Assembly (NCBI RefSeq): GCF_000972385.1
Contig: NZ_JXTE01000012.1
Location: 1 to 64,000, forward strand
Direction: 5' to 3'
Source of the DNA: Streptomyces sp. WM6386
GTDB taxonomy: Bacteria; Actinomycetota; Actinomycetes; Streptomycetales; Streptomycetaceae
DNA: 64,000 nucleotides
Of this stretch, positions 51,001-58,627 are shown one piece after another. Under the pieces are notes generated by a model. It had not been told where the DNA came from, did not search any database, and worked only from the letters and a program-made list of their open reading frames with translations. Each line of letters begins with the position of its first letter. The first letter of the stretch is position 1. The translations under genes and the position numbers were made by a program.

Positions 51001-54000
51001 CGGACCGGACCCGATGTCCCGGCCGCGTGGCAGACCAGCTCGGCGAACGCCGCCGCGGGCACCAGGACCCGGCCGCCGATCGCATGGTCGGCGAGCCAGG
51101 ACTGGCGTACGACGGAAAGCACCCCGGCGTGCCGCACGCCGGGTCCGTCGGCGTCCGGCTGCGGCTCGCCCAGCAGCGGATGCCCGGCCGGGGCGGTGTG
51201 CCGTACCGCGTCCAGCCAGTAGCGCTGCCGCTGGAACGGGTAGGTGGGCAGCGGGCGGCGACGGGCACCGCTGTCCGCGTACACCGACCGCCAGTCGACC
51301 GGGACGCCGTGCACATGGAGCGCGGCCAGCCCCGCGAGTGCGCCGCGTGCGTCGGCGCACGGCGTGAACACCGCGCCCGCGTCCGGGGCGAGACAGTCCT
51401 CGGCCGCCACACTGAGCGCGGCGGCCGGACCGGCCTCGACGAACGCCGTCACGCCCGCCTGCGCCAGCCAGTTCACCGCGTCGGCGAACCGGACGGTCTC
51501 GCGCACCTGCCGTACCCAGTAGTCGGCGGTGGCGAGCGCCTCGGGCTCGGGGCGGCCGGTCACCGTGGACACCACCGGTACCGACGGCCGGTGGTAGCTC
51601 ACGGTCTCGGCGACCGCCCGGAACTCGGCCAGCATCGGGTCGAGCAGCGGCGAGTGGAAGGCGTGGCTCACCCGCAACCGGGTGCTCCGGCCGCCGAGCG
51701 AGTCGGCCAGCGCGGTCACCGCGTCCTCGTCACCGGACACCACGACGGACGTCGGCCCGTTGACCGCGGCGATCGTCACGCGGCCGCGCGCCTCGCCGAG
51801 CCGGCGTGCCACCTCGGCCTCCGGTGCCCGCACCGCGATCATCGCGCCACCGGCGGGCAGCGCGGCCATCAACCGCCCGCGCGCGGCGACCAGCCGGACC
51901 GCGTCGCCGAGCGAGAACACCCCGGCGAGATACGCGGCCGTCAGTTCGCCGATCGAGTGACCGACCAGGTAGTCCGGTCGTACGCCCCAGTCGCCGAGCA
52001 AGGTGTGCAGGGCGACCTCGAAGGCGAACAGCGCGGGTTGCGCGTAGTCGGTGCGGTCCAGCAGGTCGCTGTCGGGATCGTCGATCACTTCCCGCAGCGG
52101 CCGGTCCAGCAACGGCCCGAACCACTCGCACACTTCGGAGAACGCCGCGTCGAACACCGGGAACCTCGCGGCGAGTTCGCGGCCCATCCCGGCCCGCTGC
52201 GTGCCCTGGCCGGCGCAGAGCAGCGCCAGCCCGGGGGTGCCACGCACGGTGTTCCTGAGCAGCGCCGGACCGTCCTCGCCGGCCGCCAACCGCCGTAGAC
52301 CGGCGATCAGTTCGGAGGCGTCGGAGCCCAGTACGGCCGCGCGGTGAGGCAGGGGAGCCCTGGTGGCCGCCAGTGAATACGCGATGTCCAGCGCGGCTTC
52401 TCCGGTCGCGTCCGAGGCGGCGTCCGTGTCCGCCAGTGTCGCCGCGAGTTTCCCGGCGTGGGCCCGGAGACCGGCCGCGTCGCCGCCGCTCACCAGCCAG
52501 GAGGCCACGGGCAGTCGACGCGTGGCCTCGGCTGTGCCGTCCGACTCCGAGGGCTGCTCGATGATCACATGCGCGTTGGTGCCCCCGATGCCGAACGAGG
52601 AGACCGCCGCCCGGCGCGGCCGGTCGCGCCGCGGCCACGGCCGCGCCCGGTCGAGCAGTCGCACCGCTCCCGCGGACCAGTCCACGTGCGGCGACGGCCG
52701 CTCCGCGTACAGCGAGCGGGGCAGTTCGCCGTGGTGCATCGCCTCGATCATCTTGATCACGCCGGCCACCCCGGCCGCGGCCTGCGAGTGCCCGAGGTTC
52801 GACTTGACCGAGCCCAGCCACAACGGGTCGGCCCGGTCACGGCCTTGCCCGTAGGTGGCCAGTACGGCACCCGCCTCGATCGGGTCGCCGAGAGCGGTGC
52901 CCGTGCCATGCCCCTCGACCGCGTCCACGTCGGCCGGGCCGAGGCCCGCGTCGGCCAGCGTCAGCCGGATCAGCTCGCGCTGCGCCTCGCCGTTGGGGGC
53001 CGTCAGCCCGTTGGACGCGCCGTCGGAGTTCACCGCGGACCCGCGCAGCACGGCCAGCACCGGATGGCCGTTGCGCCGGGCGTCCGACAGCTTCTCCAAC
53101 AGCACCAGCCCGACGCCTTCGGCCCACGCGGTGCCTTCCGCGTCCGCCGCGAACGACCGGCACCGGCCGTCCGCCGACAGAGCGCGCTGCCGGCTGAACG
53201 CGATGAACGGCTGCGGGCTCGACAGCACCGTGACCCCACCGGCCAGCGCGAGCGTGCACTCGCCCGCCCGCAGCGCCCTGGCCGCCAGGTCCATCGCGAC
53301 CAGCGACGACGAACAGGCCGTGTCGACGGTCATCGTCGGACCGCGCAGGCCCAGGACGTAGGAGATCCGGCCCGAGGCCACACTGCCCGACGACCCGATG
53401 CCGATGTGCGACTCCAGCTCGTGCGGCGAAAGGCCGGTGCCGTAACCGGCGTGCATCAGACCGACGTACACCCCGGTACTGGAGCCGCGCAGCGACGGCG
53501 CGGGGATGCCGGCGCGTTCCAGCGTCTCCCAGGCGACCTCGAGGAGCAGCCGGTGCTGGGGGTCCGTGGCCAGCGCCTCGCGCGGGGAGATGCCGAAGAA
53601 CAGCGGGTCGAAGTCGGCCACACCGTCCAGGAAGCCGCCGCGCCGGGTGTAGGTCGTGCCCAGCCGGTCGGGGTCGGGATGGACGAGGGTGTCGATGTCC
53701 CAGCCGCGGTCGGTGGGGAAGTCGCCGGTGGCGTCCACGCCCTCGGAGACCAGCCGCCACAGGTCCTCGGGGGAGCTCACGCCGCCCGGGTAACGGCAGC
53801 CGACGGCCACGATCGCCACCGGTTCGGCCTCCGGGCCGCGGCGGGGAGCGGCCGTCGCGGGAGCGGGTGAGGACGCGGGAGCGGTGGTGTCACCGCTCAT
53901 CCGGCTGTCCAGGTAGGCGGCGACCGCGGCCGGGTTCGGATGGTCCCAGACCAGCGTGGCCGGCAGCCGCAGGCCGGTGCGCAGACTGAGCCGGTGCCAC

Positions 54001-55973
54001 AGGGTCATGGCGTCCAGCGAGGTCAGGCCGAGATCGGCGAACGCGGTGCCGGGATCGGCCGCCGTGCCCCGGATCGCCTCGGCCTGGGCGCACACCAACT
54101 CCGTGAGCGCGGTGCGTCGTTCACCGGCCGTGAGACCGGCCAGCCGCGCCAGTTCCGGTGCCGGCGGGCGCTCGGCGAGCGTCTCGCGCAGCACCGCCCG
54201 CCGGGGCTTGCCCGCCGCCGTGCGCGGGACGGCCGGCGTGAACAGGACCTCCTCGGGCACCTTGTGCGCCGAGAGCACCTCGGCGCATCCCCGCAGCAGA
54301 TCGGCCGGGTCGAGCGACTGCTCCGCCGGCACCACGAACGCCACCGGGACCTCGCCGAGCAGCGGATGCTCCCGTGCCACCACGGCCGCGTCCCGCACCC
54401 CGGGCAGAGCGCGCAGCACCCGCTCGACCTCGGCCGGGTCGACGTTCTCGCCGCCGCGCACGATCCGGTCGCCCAGCCGGCCGGTGACGGTCAGACCGCC
54501 GTCCCCTCCGAGCCGGCCCAGGTCGCCTGTGCGGTACCAGCCGTCGCGCACGGCATCGGCGCTCGCCTCGGGCCGGTTGTGGTAGCCGAGCATGACACCG
54601 GGGCCGCGCACCCAGATCTCACCCTCGCCGCCGACCGAGTCCTCGTCGCCGACCGCGTCCAGCCCGCTGTCGGGGTCGACCAGGCGGACCTCCATGCCGG
54701 GCACCGGAGTCCCGCTGCCGCCCCGTGCCCGCGGCCCGTTCAACGCCTCCATGGCGATCTTGCCGCAGGTCTCGGTGGAGCCGTAGCCGTCCAGGAGCGG
54801 TGCGCCGAACCGCTGCTCGACCTCTTCCCGTAGATCCGCGTCGCTCGGTGCGCCCGCGGTGACGCACACCCGCAGCGTGGGCACCGCGCCCAGGCCGCTG
54901 TCGAGCAGCTGCCGGAAGGTGAGCGGCACGCCACCCAGCACGGTCGGCTCGAACTCGCCGATCAGCCGGACCAGTCGGGCCGGGTCCGGCGCCGAGGTGA
55001 TCCGCGCGCTCGCCCCGGCCACGGTCGTGCCCAGCACACAGAGGGAGTGGGCGTAGGTGTGGGCCAGCGGCAGCGGCCAGAGCACACGGTCCGTGTCCGT
55101 GAGCCCCAGCCGAGGCAGATAGCAGGCGAACGAGGACCAGAGCGCGGACCGCTGGCTGGACACGGCCGCCGTCGGTGTCCCGGAGGTGCCGGAGGTGTAG
55201 AGCAGCCAGGCCGGTTCATCCAGCCCGAGATCATCGCGGGGAGCGACCGGACCTTCGGCCCCGAGACCGCCCCCGGCTTCGAGACTGCCCCCGGCTTCGA
55301 GACTGCCTTCGGCTCCGAGACTGCCTTCGGCTCCGAGGCCGCCCGCGGCCGCAAGACTGTCCCGGGCTTCGAGGCCGCCCTCGGCTCCGAGACTGCCCCC
55401 GGCTCCGAGGCCGCCCCCGGCTTCGAGGCTGCCCTCGGCCCCGAGCCTTCCCCCGGCCTTGAAACCATCCCCGGCCCCGAAACTGCCCCCTGCCTTGAAG
55501 TCACCCCCGGCCAAGTGCGCGCCCCCGGCGATGAGTTCGTCGATGTGCGAGGCATCCTCCGGCACCTCGCCCTCGCCGGTCACCACCAGCCGCACCGATC
55601 GTCCGGCGACCATCCCGGCGATGCGCGGCAGACGCCGCTGATCGGTGACGACCACGGCCGGATCACAGTCGGCCAGCAGGTACGCGAGTTCGGCATGGGT
55701 GGCGCGCGGAGGCAGCGGTACACCGATGGCCGCGGCCCGGACGGTGGCCAGCAGTCCCTCGACCAGCTCCACACTGTTGTCCAGGCAGAACGCCACCCGG
55801 GCACCGCGCTCGACCCCGAGTCCGGCCGCCAACCGGGCGGTCCGACGGTCCAGTTCGGCCCAGCTGACACCGCGCCGGTCGTCGGCGAACGCGAGCTTCC
55901 CGCCGTACCGTACGGCGTTCTCCGCGAGCAGCTCCGCCACCGGCCGAACCACGACCGCTTCCGCCAAACCCAT
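48015..55973 (-). CDS. Single-module type I polyketide synthase with CoA-ligase loading domain
   Basis: A 2652-residue enzyme; ATG 55973 has AGGAGG five bases upstream. Domains in order: acyl-adenylating CoA-ligase loading domain (1 to about 600; YTSGTSG near 258); ACP (S652); ketosynthase (about 730-1150; C887, then HGTGT and KSNLGH); acyltransferase (S1340 in GHSIGE; HAFH near 1436 indicates malonyl-CoA); dehydratase (H1630 in the HxxxGxxxxP motif; D1789); ketoreductase (GGTGALG near 2021, Y2155; VDD motif suggests B-type); ACP (S2319); thioesterase (C2509 in GYCAGG, not serine). No enoylreductase or methyltransferase. It should activate a carboxylic acid, extend it once, or iteratively, and leave an alpha,beta-unsaturated acyl chain. 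A 90-residue repeat sits inside the ligase. Genes for the starter acid are absent. Confidence 0.92.
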   Translation of the reverse strand: MGLAEAVVVRPVAELLAENAVRYGGKLAFADDRRGVSWAELDRRTARLAAGLGVERGARVAFCLDNSVELVEGLLATVRAAAIGVPLPPRATHAELAYLLADCDPAVVVTDQRRLPRIAGMVAGRSVRLVVTGEGEVPEDASHIDELIAGGAHLAGGDFKAGGSFGAGDGFKAGGRLGAEGSLEAGGGLGAGGSLGAEGGLEARDSLAAAGGLGAEGSLGAEGSLEAGGSLEAGGGLGAEGPVAPRDDLGLDEPAWLLYTSGTSGTPTAAVSSQRSALWSSFACYLPRLGLTDTDRVLWPLPLAHTYAHSLCVLGTTVAGASARITSAPDPARLVRLIGEFEPTVLGGVPLTFRQLLDSGLGAVPTLRVCVTAGAPSDADLREEVEQRFGAPLLDGYGSTETCGKIAMEALNGPRARGGSGTPVPGMEVRLVDPDSGLDAVGDEDSVGGEGEIWVRGPGVMLGYHNRPEASADAVRDGWYRTGDLGRLGGDGGLTVTGRLGDRIVRGGENVDPAEVERVLRALPGVRDAAVVAREHPLLGEVPVAFVVPAEQSLDPADLLRGCAEVLSAHKVPEEVLFTPAVPRTAAGKPRRAVLRETLAERPPAPELARLAGLTAGERRTALTELVCAQAEAIRGTAADPGTAFADLGLTSLDAMTLWHRLSLRTGLRLPATLVWDHPNPAAVAAYLDSRMSGDTTAPASSPAPATAAPRRGPEAEPVAIVAVGCRYPGGVSSPEDLWRLVSEGVDATGDFPTDRGWDIDTLVHPDPDRLGTTYTRRGGFLDGVADFDPLFFGISPREALATDPQHRLLLEVAWETLERAGIPAPSLRGSSTGVYVGLMHAGYGTGLSPHELESHIGIGSSGSVASGRISYVLGLRGPTMTVDTACSSSLVAMDLAARALRAGECTLALAGGVTVLSSPQPFIAFSRQRALSADGRCRSFAADAEGTAWAEGVGLVLLEKLSDARRNGHPVLAVLRGSAVNSDGASNGLTAPNGEAQRELIRLTLADAGLGPADVDAVEGHGTGTALGDPIEAGAVLATYGQGRDRADPLWLGSVKSNLGHSQAAAGVAGVIKMIEAMHHGELPRSLYAERPSPHVDWSAGAVRLLDRARPWPRRDRPRRAAVSSFGIGGTNAHVIIEQPSESDGTAEATRRLPVASWLVSGGDAAGLRAHAGKLAATLADTDAASDATGEAALDIAYSLAATRAPLPHRAAVLGSDASELIAGLRRLAAGEDGPALLRNTVRGTPGLALLCAGQGTQRAGMGRELAARFPVFDAAFSEVCEWFGPLLDRPLREVIDDPDSDLLDRTDYAQPALFAFEVALHTLLGDWGVRPDYLVGHSIGELTAAYLAGVFSLGDAVRLVAARGRLMAALPAGGAMIAVRAPEAEVARRLGEARGRVTIAAVNGPTSVVVSGDEDAVTALADSLGGRSTRLRVSHAFHSPLLDPMLAEFRAVAETVSYHRPSVPVVSTVTGRPEPEALATADYWVRQVRETVRFADAVNWLAQAGVTAFVEAGPAAALSVAAEDCLAPDAGAVFTPCADARGALAGLAALHVHGVPVDWRSVYADSGARRRPLPTYPFQRQRYWLDAVRHTAPAGHPLLGEPQPDADGPGVRHAGVLSVVRQSWLADHAIGGRVLVPAAAFAELVCHAAGTSGPVRLTELAFREPLVLPESEPVRLQVVTDGPDEAGNRPVTVWARAGDTWTRHATATIAPAAAAPVVPRGTWPPTGAEPLPVDYDRLAAHGHHYGPAFRAVTALWRRGTSLFAELALPPREAATAGSYTLHPALLDAALHAALVAEGPGEARVPLTCAGLTVHATGATSARAQLERLGPDEFRVALTDHAGQPIATVESLVTRVLPAQRPAVEAELYRLAWRPGTAGGDGDTRHELLDLTGPDTATALPERALTLLTATLTGVRDWIADARPGRLLVLTHNATGDDPDPAAAAVAGLLRSAQSEHPGRIVLVDRRDGPASPADLDAALRTGEPQVAVQDGVVLAPRLTAVRPQAAAPALDPEGTVLITGGTGALGASLARYLVAEHGVRHLLLVNRSGRTPAWAAELDATVRTTACEVSDRAAVDTLVASCRPALTAVFHLSGIVDDGVVDGLTPQRLAAVLAPKADAAWHLHEATKDLGLSAFVLYSSAAGVLGRPGQANYAAANGFLDALARHRVAQGLPAQALAWGPWITAGDDGMAAQVPAHRLGDGGVLSVDEEEGIALLDRALRTPEPVLVPIPLNLRALGGPATPPVLTDLVPKRPAVAPTAAAQAPGAWRERLASVPAHEREHVLVDLIRAEFALLLGFEDPAALPTDRAFGELGFDSLMAVQFRNRLSAFTRVRLASTIVFDHPTLHSLAAHVHDTLREALPDAEAEPGSGAEGGDEPSSYRFGPLYHQVLRERGPLEAMGLRYLASHALPSFTAAERGRYAVDPVRLARGAGTTLAYIPDYLTPYHRVPAGLAKQFDGERDLFLLEHPGLGARKAVPDNAAAVVRTHVDAVGALSSQGPVVLVGYCAGGAIAHAVARELARSGRPPAGLILLDAHAGVLRRDDERALALMTAGAELPDDVVAEFEDSLLIAGGGYARVLENWDPEPSPVPTLLVRGRPTAQMRRIDPDGEWLPRWPLPHDTADVPGDHYTLVHHDADTTAAAMRAWLTA
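55259..55528. repeat. 15 tandem copies of an 18-bp unit inside the PKS loading domain
   Basis: Exactly 15 contiguous 18-base units, consensus near CTTCGAGACTGCCCCCGG on the plus strand. Units from 55259 to 55438 are most alike, those from 55439 to 55528 more diverged. On the coding strand each unit gives six residues of a Gly/Ala/Leu/Glu pattern. The tract spans about residues 149-239, just before the YTSGTSG phosphate-binding motif. It keeps the reading frame, so copy number can vary without breaking the gene. Confidence 0.92.
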
Positions 55974-56127
55974 CGGGCCTCCTGTCAGGGGGAGTCCGCA
56001 CCGCGGCGGATCTTGAAGCAGCGTACGTCGGTGCGGCACAACCATGGCCGAAACCCGGCCAGTTGACCGGGAGGGTGCAGTCCCAAGCGGGCCGTCCGTT
56101 GGTATGGACCTGTTCATGATCGGCCGC

Positions 56128-56165
56128 TAGGCTCTGCCGCGCCACACCCCTGAGAGCGCTCTCAG
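56128..56165 (+). promoter_or_regulatory. Promoter -10 and 16-bp palindromic operator before the S1 protease gene
   Basis: TAGGCT (56128-56133) is a good -10 hexamer; a -35 is not convincing. CTGAGAGCGCTCTCAG (56150-56165) is a perfect 16-bp palindrome about 17 bases downstream, where a bound repressor would block elongation. It differs at two symmetric positions from the CebR box TGGGAGCGCTCCCA of Streptomyces cellulose/cello-oligosaccharide control. The PKS start is 177 bases away on the other strand. Confidence 0.6.
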
Positions 56166-56223
56166 AGATCCACTGCTCCTGCGGTTCCACCCCACTCCAC
56201 TGGAACGACGAAGGGCAACCCCC

Positions 56224-57375
56224 ATGAGACGCACCGGATTCACGCATGCCGCTCTGGCCGTGCTGCTCACGCTCGGCGTCGGCCTCGCCGCGGGCGCCGC
56301 CCCCGCCTCGGCCGGCGATTCCGCCGCGCAGGCACCCGCCTCCGCCGGTCTCCTTACCGCCATGCAGCGCGACCTGAACCTCTCGAAGGCCGAGGCCGAG
56401 GAGAGGCTCGCCGCCGAGCGTCGGGCCACGGCCCTGGAGCCCAAGGCCCGCCGGGCCGCCGGGACTTCCTTCGGCGGCACCTGGTTCGACGCCACCGCCG
56501 GCCGGCTGACCGTCGGCCTCACCCCGGACGCGACGCCGGCGACCCTCCGGGACGTACGGGCCACGGGCGCCGCCGTCCGCACTGTCACGTACAGCGCGCG
56601 CGAACTGGCCGCCGCCCGGGCACGGCTCGACAAACTGCCCGCACCCGCGGGAGTGAGCAGCTGGCACGTTGACTTCAAGGCGAGCACGGTCGTCGTGAAC
56701 GTCGTCGCGAGCGAGCAAGCGGACAACGATGTCCGGCAGTTCACGGCCCGGGCCCACCGCGCGGGCCCCGTCACCGTCCGGCACGTCTCCGCCGCACCCC
56801 AGACTTTTGCCGCCGGAACCGTCGGCGGCGACCCCTACTACACCGGCAACGTCCGCTGCTCCATAGGGTTCTCGGTGTACGGCGGGTTCATCACCGCCGG
56901 GCACTGCGGGCAGCCGTCCGCCGCCGTCTACGGCTGGGACCGCAGCTACATCGGCAACTTCCAGGGCTCGTCCTTCCCGGACAACGACTACGCCTGGGTC
57001 AACGTGGGCAGCGGCTGGTGGACGGTGCCGGTCGTGCTCGGTTGGGGCACCGTCTCCGACCGGCTCGTGCGCGGCTCGAACGTGGCGCCGGTCGGCTCCT
57101 CGATCTGCCGCTCGGGTTCGACCACCCACTGGCACTGCGGCACAGTCCTCGCGACGAACGAGACCGTCAACTACAGCCAGGGCGCCGTGCACCAGATGAC
57201 CAAGACCAGCGTCTGCGCCGAACCCGGCGACTCCGGCGGCTCGTTCATCAGCGGCGACCAGGCACAGGGTGTCACCTCCGGCGGCTGGGGCAACTGCAGC
57301 GGTGGGGGCGAGACCTGGTTCCAGCCCGTCAACGAGATCCTCAACCGGTACGGCCTGACGCTGCACACCGCCTGA
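56224..57375 (+). CDS. Secreted S1-family serine protease (streptogrisin-like)
   Basis: A 383-residue pre-pro-enzyme with a signal peptide at 1-30 (ASA cut), an alpha-lytic-type propeptide at about 31-195, and a mature chymotrypsin-fold domain from about 197. The catalytic triad is H227 (TAGHC), D255 (DNDYAWV) and S337 (GDSGGS). Cysteine pairs (C212/C228, C295/C305, C331/C358-type) fit the streptogrisin disulfides. It is expected to autoprocess and degrade extracellular protein. Monocistronic with its own terminator; the upstream palindrome suggests carbon-source-linked repression. Confidence 0.93.
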   Translation: MRRTGFTHAALAVLLTLGVGLAAGAAPASAGDSAAQAPASAGLLTAMQRDLNLSKAEAEERLAAERRATALEPKARRAAGTSFGGTWFDATAGRLTVGLTPDATPATLRDVRATGAAVRTVTYSARELAAARARLDKLPAPAGVSSWHVDFKASTVVVNVVASEQADNDVRQFTARAHRAGPVTVRHVSAAPQTFAAGTVGGDPYYTGNVRCSIGFSVYGGFITAGHCGQPSAAVYGWDRSYIGNFQGSSFPDNDYAWVNVGSGWWTVPVVLGWGTVSDRLVRGSNVAPVGSSICRSGSTTHWHCGTVLATNETVNYSQGAVHQMTKTSVCAEPGDSGGSFISGDQAQGVTSGGWGNCSGGGETWFQPVNEILNRYGLTLHTA

Positions 57376-57381
57376 ACCGTG

Positions 57382-57407
57382 GGGCCCGGCCCCGTTCGGC
57401 CGGGCCC
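57382..57407. terminator. Hairpin terminator between the protease and LacI genes
   Basis: GGGCCCGGCC (57382-57391) pairs with GGCCGGGCCC (57398-57407) with a 6-base loop, starting 7 bases after the protease stop. It is shared with the convergent LacI gene. Confidence 0.85.
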
Positions 57408-57431
57408 TCACAGCCCCACGACGAGTGACAG

Positions 57432-58478
57432 TCAGCCTCGTGGGGGTGCGGTGCTCTGTCTGAGCACCAACCGGGTCGGGACCAGGTCGGTGCCCGGCCG
57501 GGAGTCGTCCCGGGTGCGGATCTGCTGGAGCGCCTTCTGCACACAGCGGTGGCCCACCTCGGCGAAGTCCTGGTGGACGGTGGTCAGGGGCGGCACGAAG
57601 AACGCGGCCTCGGGGATGTCGTCGAAGCCGACCACGCTGATGTCGTCGGGGACGGCGCGGCCACGCTCGTGGAAGGCGCGCAGCAGCCCCAGCGCCATCT
57701 GGTCGTTGGCCGCGAACACGGCCGTGCAGTCGGGCTGTTCGGCGAGCGTGAGTCCGGCCGCGTACCCCGACTCGGCCGACCAGTCGCCGTGCAGCGCCGG
57801 TGGCACCGGACGTCCGGCCTCCGCCAGCACCGTGCGCCACGCCTGGGTCCGGCGCTGACCGGAGAAGGAGGTCTGCGGACCGGTGACATGCCATACGGTG
57901 CGATGGCCCAGGTCGAGCAGATGTTGTACGGCCTTGCGCGCACCGTCCGCCTGGTCGGTGTCGACCACGGTGTAGCGGTCGCCGGCGTCGGAGTCCACGA
58001 CCACGGCGTGGACGCCGGGCGGGAGTTGGACGGTGCCGGCGTCCAGGAGACGGATCTCCATGATGACGATGACGGCGTCGACGGCCAGCTCGCCCATGCG
58101 CGTGAAGGCCCCCAGCACATTGTCCTGCGTCGGGACGTCGATGGGGATCAGGGTGATCGCGTAGCCCTCGGCCGCCGCGTGGGTGGCGATCGCCTCCACG
58201 GTACGGCTGTTGCCGGTGGAGGAGAGGCTGAAGAGGATCACGCCGATGGTGTTGAACTGGCCGTAGCGCAGGGCGCGGGCCGCGCTGTTGGGCCGGTAGC
58301 CCAGCTCCCGCATCGCCGCGAGCACCTGCTCGCGCGTCGAGGCGATCACCCCGGGATGACCGTTGGCGACCCGCGAGACGGTCTGGGACGAGACGCCCGC
58401 GAGCTGGGCGACGTCGGCCATGGACACCCGCTGCTTACGGCGCCCGCCGGGCACGTCGGAGCCACCCCGTTCCACCAC
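57432..58478 (-). CDS. LacI-family regulator divergent from the GH5 gene
   Basis: A 348-residue repressor. GTG 58478 is chosen for the AGGAGG site five bases upstream. The helix-turn-helix MADVAQLAGVSSQTVSRVAN begins near residue 19, followed by TIGVILFSLSSTGNSRTVEA and an effector domain ending PPLTTVHQDFAEVG. Conservation of the cellulose/cellobiose-type context (next to a GH5 enzyme) suggests an oligosaccharide effector. The 18-bp palindrome in the gap is its probable site. Confidence 0.92.
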   Translation of the reverse strand: MVERGGSDVPGGRRKQRVSMADVAQLAGVSSQTVSRVANGHPGVIASTREQVLAAMRELGYRPNSAARALRYGQFNTIGVILFSLSSTGNSRTVEAIATHAAAEGYAITLIPIDVPTQDNVLGAFTRMGELAVDAVIVIMEIRLLDAGTVQLPPGVHAVVVDSDAGDRYTVVDTDQADGARKAVQHLLDLGHRTVWHVTGPQTSFSGQRRTQAWRTVLAEAGRPVPPALHGDWSAESGYAAGLTLAEQPDCTAVFAANDQMALGLLRAFHERGRAVPDDISVVGFDDIPEAAFFVPPLTTVHQDFAEVGHRCVQKALQQIRTRDDSRPGTDLVPTRLVLRQSTAPPRG

Positions 58479-58585
58479 TGGTGCCTCCTTCGATCCCGGT
58501 GTGAGCGCTGTTGCGCGCCGCATCGGATGTTACGTGTGGGAAACCTTGACGGCCGTTGGGGCGGATGTCACGATTCCGGCGCCGT

Positions 58586-58603
58586 CATGTTTACGTAAAC
58601 ATG
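58586..58603. promoter_or_regulatory. LacI operator, 18-bp perfect palindrome
   Basis: CATGTTTACGTAAACATG is perfectly symmetric with the central CG of LacI sites. It ends 25 bases before the GH5 start and lies about 108 bases before the LacI start, suited to repress the glycosidase. Confidence 0.8.
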
Positions 58604-58627
58604 CTGTCGTCCTGGAAGGGCACGTCG

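Noticed and set aside
48360..52298. A 1312-codon plus-strand open frame antisense to the PKS
   Set aside because: It is an antisense shadow of PKS codons, rich in Arg/Gly/Gln with no domain; the PKS frame has every catalytic motif.
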